59,569 bases of DNA, taken from NCBI RefSeq assembly GCF_002213425.1, contig NZ_NJGV01000016.1, forward strand, positions 1-59,569, in the 5' to 3' direction. A model generated the notes under the pieces. The model saw nothing but the letters and a program-made list of their open reading frames with translations, was not told where the DNA came from and ran no database searches. This document shows, piece after piece, positions 53,702 to 59,569 of this stretch (position 1 is the first letter of the stretch; each line of letters begins with the position of its first letter). Both the position numbers and the translations under genes were made by a program. The stretch is from Herbaspirillum aquaticum (GTDB lineage: Bacteria; Pseudomonadota; Gammaproteobacteria; Burkholderiales; Burkholderiaceae_D).

Positions 53702-54471
53702 GCCTGCATCCGCATCCTGCCGATACCACCTTGCGTACCGAAGGGCTAAGCAAACGCTGGGGCAGCTTCGTGGCCAACAGCGACATCTCGCTGAGCTTCG
53801 CACCCGGTGCGCGCCACGCCTTGATCGGCCCCAATGGCGCGGGCAAGACGACCTTCATCAATCTGCTCACGGGCGGCTTTGCGCCCAGCGCGGGCAAGGT
53901 GTGGTTTGGTGGCGAGGACATTACCGCGCTGGCCCAGCATGAGCGCGTCAAGCGCGGCATGACGCGTACCTTCCAGATCAATACGCTCTTTGCCGGCCTC
54001 ACGGTGCTGGAGTCGGTGATCCTGGCGATCCAGGAGCGGCGTGGCCTGCAATACAAGTGGTACCAGACCGTGGCCAGCCAGACCGAGGTGGTGGACGAAG
54101 CCATGGCCTTGCTGGATTCACTCAAGCTGGCGCAGGAAGCCAACAGCATCACGCGCAGCCTGGCCTATGGCAAGCAGCGGCTGGTGGAGATTGCCTTGGC
54201 ACTGGCGACTCAGCCGAAGGTACTGTTGCTGGACGAACCGGCCGCCGGCATTCCCTCGGCGGAAAGCCGTGAACTCTTCGAAGTGATTGCGCAATTGCCA
54301 CGCGAGGTGACCATCGTCTTCATCGAACATGACATGGGGCTGGTATTTCGCTTCGCCGAGCGCATCACGGTGCTGGTCGGCGGCAAGGTGCTGGTCGAAG
54401 GTACACCGGCCGAGATCGCGGCTGACCAACGCGTCAAGGAAGTCTACCTGGGGGAGGCTGAACATGCCTGA
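53698..54471 (+). CDS. livG: LivG-type ABC ATPase, second system
   Basis: A 257-residue nucleotide-binding protein. Walker A is GPNGAGKTT, signature SLAYGKQR (a common LivG variant), Walker [13 protein letters not shown], and the switch is FIEHDM. The C-terminal end VYLGEAEH is typical of LivG. It overlaps livF by 8 bases. Confidence 0.93.
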   Translation: MSLHPHPADTTLRTEGLSKRWGSFVANSDISLSFAPGARHALIGPNGAGKTTFINLLTGGFAPSAGKVWFGGEDITALAQHERVKRGMTRTFQINTLFAGLTVLESVILAIQERRGLQYKWYQTVASQTEVVDEAMALLDSLKLAQEANSITRSLAYGKQRLVEIALALATQPKVLLLDEPAAGIPSAESRELFEVIAQLPREVTIVFIEHDMGLVFRFAERITVLVGGKVLVEGTPAEIAADQRVKEVYLGEAEHA

Positions 54472-55165
54472 GCTGCTGGCATTGGACAAGGTGAGCGCCG
54501 GTTATGGCGATTCCATCGTCCTGGAGGAGCTGTCCTTCTCGATGCAGGAGGGCGAGAGCCTGGCCCTGCTGGGGCGTAATGGCGTGGGCAAGACCAGCTT
54601 GTTGATCACGCTCATGGGACTGACCCGCCTGCATGGCGGCAGCATCCACTGGCGCGGCAGCAACATCGCACGCGTGCCGACCCACAAGCGCGCGCATGCC
54701 GGGCTGGGCTGGGTGCCGCAGGAGCGGTTCATGTTTCCTTCGCTGTCGGTGGAGGAACACCTGACGGTGGTCGAGCGTGGCGGCAAATGGAACTTGCAGA
54801 AGATCTATTCGATTTTTCCCCGCCTGCATGAGCGCCGCCACAACATGGGCAACCAGCTCTCCGGGGGCGAGCAGCAGATGCTGGCCATTGCGCGCGCGCT
54901 GATGGTCAGCCCCAGCCTCCTCTTGCTGGATGAGCCGATGGAAGGGCTGGCGCCCATCATAGTGCAGGAGCTGCTGAAGGTAATCCGCCGCCTGGTCAGT
55001 GAGGAAGGGATGTCGGTGATCGTGGTGGAGCAGCATGCCCGCATGGCGCTGTCGCTGACGCAACGGGCCATCGTGCTCGATCGTGGCCGCATCGTGCATG
55101 CCTCGGATAGCCAAAGCCTGCTGGACGATGGCGAAACACTGGATCGACTGGTAGCGGTAGCCTGA
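54464..55165 (+). CDS. livF: LivF-type ABC ATPase, second system
   Basis: A 233-residue nucleotide-binding protein. Walker A is GRNGVGKTS, signature LSGGEQQ, Walker B LLLLDEPMEGLAP, and the end of the core is VVEQHARMAL. The ATG at 54464 has GGGGAGG 6-7 bases before it; the frame extends back inside livG without a site. It completes livHMGF and converges with the MarR gene, the two stops being 3 bases apart. Confidence 0.93.
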   Translation: MPELLALDKVSAGYGDSIVLEELSFSMQEGESLALLGRNGVGKTSLLITLMGLTRLHGGSIHWRGSNIARVPTHKRAHAGLGWVPQERFMFPSLSVEEHLTVVERGGKWNLQKIYSIFPRLHERRHNMGNQLSGGEQQMLAIARALMVSPSLLLLDEPMEGLAPIIVQELLKVIRRLVSEEGMSVIVVEQHARMALSLTQRAIVLDRGRIVHASDSQSLLDDGETLDRLVAVA

Positions 55166-55168
55166 GGC

Positions 55169-55678
55169 TCAGTCCTCCTGGCAATCCTGGTCGCGCAAGC
55201 GTGCGAGCGGTGCGCGGCTTTGTGGATTGTTCTCGTGCACCAGCTTGTCCAGCAGTCGCATGAACTGCTCCTGCTCGGCCTCATCAAGCGGCGCCAGGAT
55301 GCGCTTGCGCAGGCGCTGCAGGCCGGGAATCAGTTCTTCCAGCAGGGCTTCGCCTGCCTGCGTGATGCGCAATGCGCGCTGGCGGCGGTTGTGCGGAATG
55401 ACTTCCCGCACCAGCAAGCCCTTTTCTTCGAGGCGGGCACAGACCGTGGCGCCGGTGGAGGTGTCGATGGCGACCAGTCCCGACAAGCTCACCTGGTCGA
55501 TGCCGGGATGATTCGACAGCATGCGCAGAATCGCGTATTGCACCGGGGTAATGATGCCGCCGGTTTCGTCATGGAAGATCGACACCGAAATCTGTTGCGC
55601 GCGGCGCAGCAGGTGGCCGGGATGCTCGTAGAGATCGATGAGCTGGCTTTCGTCCTTGGGCGGCGTGGTCTCTGGCAT
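55169..55678 (-). CDS. MarR-family regulator divergent from vanAB
   Basis: A 169-residue MarR protein. The recognition helix lies in SLSGLVAIDTSTGATVCARL and the wing in VIPHNRRQRALRITQAGE, with NRRQR in place of the usual DRRS. Its N-terminal half (ITPVQYAILRMLSNHPGID) is well conserved in the family. The ATG at 55678 gives the normal length; an upstream ATG at 55783 adds 35 residues and also lacks a ribosome site. It is divergent from vanA with a dyad between, so it probably represses vanAB and perhaps the Liv genes until vanillate or a CoA thioester is present. Confidence 0.85.
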   Translation of the reverse strand: MPETTPPKDESQLIDLYEHPGHLLRRAQQISVSIFHDETGGIITPVQYAILRMLSNHPGIDQVSLSGLVAIDTSTGATVCARLEEKGLLVREVIPHNRRQRALRITQAGEALLEELIPGLQRLRKRILAPLDEAEQEQFMRLLDKLVHENNPQSRAPLARLRDQDCQED

Positions 55679-55848
55679 GGCGGATAGGGTCGGATGCAAT
55701 CGGGCAATGGATGAGCTGCAAGGTGAAGGCAGCGATGCGGCAGTGTAAGGTCCGCGCGGTTTTCCCTCAATCAATTGATGCAACGCGCAACGAAAAAAGT
55801 CCGCCAGCGCGTTTACTTGCGCTGCGGATTGACGGATACTTTTCTAAC

Positions 55849-55864
55849 ATTCAGTGTACTGAAT
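55849..55864. promoter_or_regulatory. Candidate operator upstream of vanA
   Basis: ATTCAGT-gt-ACTGAAT is a 7-base inverted repeat with a 2-base centre, 140 bases before the vanA start in the 326-base divergent gap (55679-56004). An ATTCAGT half-site also lies in the hydroxycinnamate promoter region at 44480-44486. MarR proteins bind dyads of this size. TTGACG at 55829-55834 may be a -35, but no good -10 was found. Confidence 0.55.
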
Positions 55865-56004
55865 ATTAAAACAGAAAAATGCGAGACCCGACAGGATCTG
55901 GATCAAGCCACCTGCGGAAAAGAACAAGCTGGAGCAGTCCATCAAGAAGGGTACTGGCCATGCAAGGCCGGTGCCGGTTGAGGAATTCACCCAAGGAGAC
56001 CGTC

Positions 56005-57054
56005 ATGTTCCCCAAGAATGCCTGGTACGTCGCCTGCACGCCCGACGAAATCGAAAGCAAGCCCCTGGGCCGCCAGATCTGCGGCGAGAAGATCGTGTTC
56101 TATCGTGGTGCCGAAGGCAAGGTGGCCGCGGTCGAGGATTTCTGTCCGCATCGCGGCGCGCCTTTGTCGCTGGGTTTCGTGCGTGAAGGGCAGCTGGTGT
56201 GCGGCTATCACGGCCTGGAGATGGGCTGCGACGGGCATACGCGCAGCATGCCGGGCCAGCGCGTACGGGGCTTCCCTTGCATCCGCAGTTTCCCGGTGGT
56301 GGAGCGCTACGGTTTCATCTGGGTATGGCCGGGTGACAAGGAGCAGGCCGATCCGGCGCAGATCCATCATCTGGAATGGGCGGACAATCCCGAGTGGGCC
56401 TATGGTGGTGGCTTGTATCACATCAATTGCGACTATCGCCTGATGATCGACAACCTCATGGACCTCACGCACGAAACTTATGTGCATGCCTCCAGCATCG
56501 GCCAGAAGGAGATCGATGAAGCCCCGGTCAATACGCGGGTGGAGGGCGAGCAGGTCATTACCAGCCGCTTCATGGAGAACATCATGCCGCCGCCGTTCTG
56601 GCGCATGGCCTTGCGAGGCAATGGATTGGCCGATGAGGTGCCGGTGGATCGCTGGCAGATCTGCCGCTTTTCGCCGCCCAGCCACGTGATGATCGAAGTG
56701 GGCGTGGCGCATGCCGGCAAGGGGGGCTACGAGGCCGGGCCGGAGCACAAGGCTTCCTCCATCGTGGTGGATTTCATCACACCCGAGACCGAAACGTCGC
56801 ACTGGTATTTCTGGGGCATGGCGCGTCACTTCCGTCCTGAGGACAAGGAGCTGACCAACACCATCCGCGAAGGGCAGGGCAAGATCTTCGGCGAGGACCG
56901 CGAGATGCTGGAGCTGCAGCAGGCCAACCTGCTGAAGTATCCCGAGCGCCGCCTGCTGGCGCTCAACATCGACGCTGGCGGCGTGCAGTCGCGCAAGGTG
57001 CTGGACAAGTGGCTGGCGCGCGAAGCCGAATCCGGCAAGGCTGCAGCGGCCTGA
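56005..57054 (+). CDS. vanA: Vanillate O-demethylase, oxygenase subunit
   Basis: A 349-residue Rieske non-haem iron oxygenase. FCPHRGAPLSLG (CxH) and LVCGYHGLEMG (CxxH) bind the 2Fe-2S cluster. The mononuclear iron ligands are in NLMDLTHETYVH (D-x2-H-x4-H). The opening MFPKNAWYVACTPDEI is characteristic of VanA. It removes the methyl group of vanillate as formaldehyde, giving protocatechuate, with electrons from VanB. The ATG at 56005 has AAGGAG upstream; the frame extends 42 codons further back without a site. Confidence 0.94.
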   Translation: MFPKNAWYVACTPDEIESKPLGRQICGEKIVFYRGAEGKVAAVEDFCPHRGAPLSLGFVREGQLVCGYHGLEMGCDGHTRSMPGQRVRGFPCIRSFPVVERYGFIWVWPGDKEQADPAQIHHLEWADNPEWAYGGGLYHINCDYRLMIDNLMDLTHETYVHASSIGQKEIDEAPVNTRVEGEQVITSRFMENIMPPPFWRMALRGNGLADEVPVDRWQICRFSPPSHVMIEVGVAHAGKGGYEAGPEHKASSIVVDFITPETETSHWYFWGMARHFRPEDKELTNTIREGQGKIFGEDREMLELQQANLLKYPERRLLALNIDAGGVQSRKVLDKWLAREAESGKAAAA

Positions 57055-57063
57055 GGAGTGACG

Positions 57064-58020
57064 ATGACGACATTGCAGGTCAAGGTCGCGGCGCGCCGCG
57101 AGGAAGCCGACGGCATCGTCGGGTTGGAGCTGGTCTCGGTGGATGGTGCGCCCTTGCCGGGCTTTACTGCCGGTGCGCATATCGACGTGCATCTGCCGGG
57201 CGGTTTGCTGCGCCAGTATTCGCTGTGCAATGCCCCGCATGAGCAGCATCGCTACCAGATCGGTGTATTGCGCGATGCCAATTCGCGCGGTGGTTCGGTG
57301 GCGGTGCATGAGGCGCTGAAGGTCGGTGATCTGCTCACCATCGGCGTGCCGCGCAACCAGTTCGCACTGGTGCCGGCGCAGCACAGCCTGCTGTTGGCGG
57401 GCGGCATCGGGGTGACGCCCATCCTGTGCATGGCCGAGGCGTTGGCTGCCTCGGGGGCGTCCTTCGAGATGCATTACTGTGCTCGTTCGCCTGCACGCCA
57501 GGCATTTCGTGAGCGCATTGCCGGATCGGGATTCGCCGAGCGCGTGGTGCATCACTATGACGATGGCGATGCTGCGCAGAAGCTCGATCTGGATGCGTTG
57601 CTGTCAAAGGCTGATGTGGCCACCCATCTTTACGTCTGTGGCCCGGCGGGATTCATCGCGCATGTGGTGGAGACTGCGCGTGCGCGCGGATGGCCGGAAT
57701 CGCAAGTTCATTTCGAATACTTTGGTGCTGCGCCGGTCCAGGCCGATGGCAATGGCCCGTTTGACGTGAAGCTGGCCAGCAGCGGACAGGTCTACACGAT
57801 TCCGCCAGACCGGACGGTGATCCAGGTCTTGTGCGAACACGGTGTGGATGTGCCGGTGTCCTGCGAACAGGGCATCTGCGGGACCTGTCTCACGCGGGTG
57901 CTGGAGGGCGAGCCGGATCATCGCGATCAGTACCTGACCGATGAGGAAAGGGCGGCCAATGACCAGTTCACGCCTTGCTGTTCGCGGGCCCGGAGTGCTT
58001 TGCTGGTGCTGGATTTGTAA
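57064..58020 (+). CDS. vanB: Vanillate O-demethylase, reductase subunit
   Basis: A 318-residue class IA reductase. [19 protein letters not shown] (about 52-70) binds [21 protein letters not shown] binds NADH, and the C-terminal plant-type ferredoxin domain has C-x4-C-x2-C in [14 protein letters not shown] and the last Cys in FTPCCSRA. It passes electrons from NADH to VanA. The ATG at 57064 follows GAGGAG by 5 bases; it begins 9 bases after the vanA stop. Confidence 0.94.
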   Translation: MTTLQVKVAARREEADGIVGLELVSVDGAPLPGFTAGAHIDVHLPGGLLRQYSLCNAPHEQHRYQIGVLRDANSRGGSVAVHEALKVGDLLTIGVPRNQFALVPAQHSLLLAGGIGVTPILCMAEALAASGASFEMHYCARSPARQAFRERIAGSGFAERVVHHYDDGDAAQKLDLDALLSKADVATHLYVCGPAGFIAHVVETARARGWPESQVHFEYFGAAPVQADGNGPFDVKLASSGQVYTIPPDRTVIQVLCEHGVDVPVSCEQGICGTCLTRVLEGEPDHRDQYLTDEERAANDQFTPCCSRARSALLVLDL

Positions 58021-58081
58021 TGTTCTGAAGCAGTAGTGCCTACGCCGTAAATCATTTATACAAATCAAAACATGAGGAGAC

Positions 58082-59269
58082 ATGATGAGCGAGATGATCG
58101 ATACCCGGCGCCGCCACCTGGTGCTGGCCGGAACTGCACTGGCCGCGATGGGTGCGCCACTGGTCGCGCGGGCTGCTGATGCATTGAAGGTCGGGTTGAT
58201 CGTGCCGATGTCGGGGCCGTTTGCTTCGACCGGACGGCAGATCGAGGCGGCGGTGAAGTTGTATCAGCAGAAGTTCGGCGACAGCGTGGCCGGGCGCAAG
58301 GTGGAGATCCTGTTGAAGGACGATGGCGGCGTTTCGCCGGATGTGACCAAGCGGCTGGCGCAGGAGCTGGTGTCGCGGGACAAGGCGCAGGTATTGATGG
58401 GTTTCGGTTTGACGCCCCTGGCGCTGGCGGCCGCGCCCATTGCGACGCAGGCCAAGGTGCCGATGATCGTGACGGCGGCGGCGACTTCGATCATTCCGCA
58501 GCGTTCGCCTTATATCGTGCGGACCGGCTTTACGCTGGCGCAGGTGACTTCGCCGCTGGCTTCCTGGGCTGCGAAGAACGGGATCAAGAGTGTAGTGACC
58601 TTTGTTTCCGATTATGGGCCGGGGCTGGATGCTGAGAAAGTGTTCGTGAAGACTTTTTCCGAGGCAGGTGGCAAGGTCATGGAGAGCGTGCGCGTACCTT
58701 TGCGCAATCCGGACTATGCACCCTTCCTGCAGCGGGTGAAGGACGCCAAGCCGCAGGCTTTGTTCGTTTTTGTACCTTCCGGGGAAGGTGCTGCCGTGCT
58801 GAAGCAGTTTACCGAGCGGGGATTGGCGGCTGCCGGGATTCGCCTCATCTGTACGGGTGATGTGCTCGATGATGATTTGATGGCGGGTATCGGTGCGGCG
58901 GCCAAGGATGTGGTGAGCAGTCATCATTATTCGGCGGCGCATCCCTCTGCTGCCAACAAGGAATATGTGGACGCCATGGCCAAGGCCAACAAGGGGATGC
59001 GCGCCAACTTTCATTCCGTCGGAGCCTATGACGGGATGCATCTGCTCTACGAATCGCTCAAGAAGACCGGCGGGGATGCGGATGGCGAGAAGCTGCTGGC
59101 TGCCATGAAGGGGATGAGCTGGGAGAGTGTGCGCGGGCCGGTTTCCATCGATGCTGCTACCCGCGATATCGTGCAGACCGTCTATATGCGCAAGGCTGAA
59201 TTGCGCGGGTCGGAGTTTTATAACGTGGAATTTGATCAGGTGGAGAAGGTGCGGGATACTGGGGTTTGA
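58082..59269 (+). CDS. Periplasmic ABC substrate-binding protein linked to vanAB
   Basis: A 395-residue exported protein. The start has DTRRRHLVLAGTALAAMG, an arginine-rich signal with a Tat-like look though without a full twin-arginine consensus, and cleavage near VARA. The mature chain begins ADALKVGLIVPMSGPFASTG, a type I periplasmic binding fold. It is paralogous to the 44.7-kb protein along its length, including the ends (ATRDIVQTVYMRKAE here, ATRDIVQTVYVRKVE there). It lies 61 bases after vanB and probably supplies vanillate to the livHMGF importer upstream. ATGs at 58082 and 58085 share GAGGAG. Confidence 0.9.
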   Translation: MMSEMIDTRRRHLVLAGTALAAMGAPLVARAADALKVGLIVPMSGPFASTGRQIEAAVKLYQQKFGDSVAGRKVEILLKDDGGVSPDVTKRLAQELVSRDKAQVLMGFGLTPLALAAAPIATQAKVPMIVTAAATSIIPQRSPYIVRTGFTLAQVTSPLASWAAKNGIKSVVTFVSDYGPGLDAEKVFVKTFSEAGGKVMESVRVPLRNPDYAPFLQRVKDAKPQALFVFVPSGEGAAVLKQFTERGLAAAGIRLICTGDVLDDDLMAGIGAAAKDVVSSHHYSAAHPSAANKEYVDAMAKANKGMRANFHSVGAYDGMHLLYESLKKTGGDADGEKLLAAMKGMSWESVRGPVSIDAATRDIVQTVYMRKAELRGSEFYNVEFDQVEKVRDTGV

Positions 59270-59569
59270 TTGCTTTTGATTTTTTGCCTTCTTGTGTTCT
59301 GTTTTGCTACGGGGGGGGGTTGCTGTTTGGGGTAGTCTGCACGGAATTCTTTCCTGCGCTCTAGCCTAATTGCTTTCTCTCTCCGGTCGCAAGGACGCGC
59401 CGGGGGCGGCCCGGCAGCCGCTCACTTTTCTTGTCTCGCCAAGAAAAGTAAGCAAAAGAAGGCGACCCCAAAGAGCCAGCCCTCCTTCGGAGGGTCCCCG
59501 TCGCAGCGAAGCGAAAAGTGGGAAGGATAGAGTCGCTTCGCTCCGACTATCCTTCTGATCCACTTTTCG
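59270..59569. repeat. Intergenic region with inverted-repeat element
   Basis: No gene is seen in these 300 bases. A run of nine G residues lies near 59311. ACTTTTCTTG-tctcgc-CAAGAAAAGT (59424-59449) is a perfect 10-base dyad, CCCTCC-ttc-GGAGGG lies near 59480-59495, and CGAAAAGTGG (59512-59521) pairs with CCACTTTTCG (59560-59569) around an inner stem AAGGATAG/CTATCCTT. Such CTTTTCTTGTCTCGCC-type elements are, as I recall, multicopy between genes of Herbaspirillum and relatives. Copy number cannot be seen in this window. Confidence 0.55.

Noticed and set aside
55987..57555. 522-residue minus-strand frame opposite vanAB
   Set aside because: It is antisense to the Rieske oxygenase and reductase; it has no motifs.
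1..59569. CRISPR array or rRNA operon
   Set aside because: No regularly spaced repeats and no ribosomal RNA sequence were seen on either strand.

Overview
The window (59,569 bases) reads as chromosome of a betaproteobacterium, most likely Oxalobacteraceae and Herbaspirillum-like. The evidence is a Gram-negative trimeric-type porin, DUF4148, an OsmC-YcaO fusion, high-GC coding on the right two thirds, and a dense set of aromatic-acid genes with Liv-type ABC transporters. The genus is an inference from gene content, not from a marker gene.

Region 1 (1 to about 19,690) looks like one end of a genomic island. It opens with the end of an IS3-family element, followed by an arsRBCH arsenic operon. 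A lower-GC stretch (about 3.1-7.9 kb) then carries a receiver-only response regulator and about ten very small genes, most with clear Shine-Dalgarno sites and several Lys/Arg/Gln-rich. Next comes an 8.6-kb gene for a cyclic beta-1,2-glucan synthase (NdvB/ChvB type). After it lie a membrane-anchored unknown gene broken by an in-frame amber codon and a DGQHR-domain gene whose 3' end appears frameshifted. The island ends at a 3' fragment of a tRNA gene (probably Thr, TGT) with its native terminator, a typical att scar. No integrase is in the window, so the other end lies to the left.

Region 2 (about 19.7-31.3 kb) is core-like: OsmC-YcaO, a GT2 glycosyltransferase and an NAD-dependent epimerase. 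A type VI secretion remnant (tssL plus a tssK lacking its first codons) abuts two tandem Tli4-like immunity paralogues. A chemotaxis receptor and a small DUF4148 protein follow.

Region 3 (31.3-44.5 kb) is one 12-gene minus-strand operon for a hydroxycinnamate-type acid: crotonase, feruloyl-CoA synthase, thiolase, SDR dehydrogenase, thioesterase, binding protein, LivH, a LivM-LivG fusion, LivF, a DUF3237 protein, acyl-CoA dehydrogenase and MarR. The likely scheme is import, CoA activation and side-chain shortening.

Region 4 (44.7-59.3 kb) continues downstream in the same metabolism. It has a second binding protein, a porin, an IclR/PcaR regulator, pcaI-pcaJ-pcaF (the end of the beta-ketoadipate pathway), a second complete livHMGF, a MarR regulator divergent from vanAB (vanillate O-demethylase), and a third binding protein. 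Perfect or near-perfect palindromes in the four divergent or leader regions are candidate operators. No vanillin dehydrogenase or protocatechuate dioxygenase is present here, so the route is completed elsewhere. The window ends in an intergenic repeat rich in inverted repeats.
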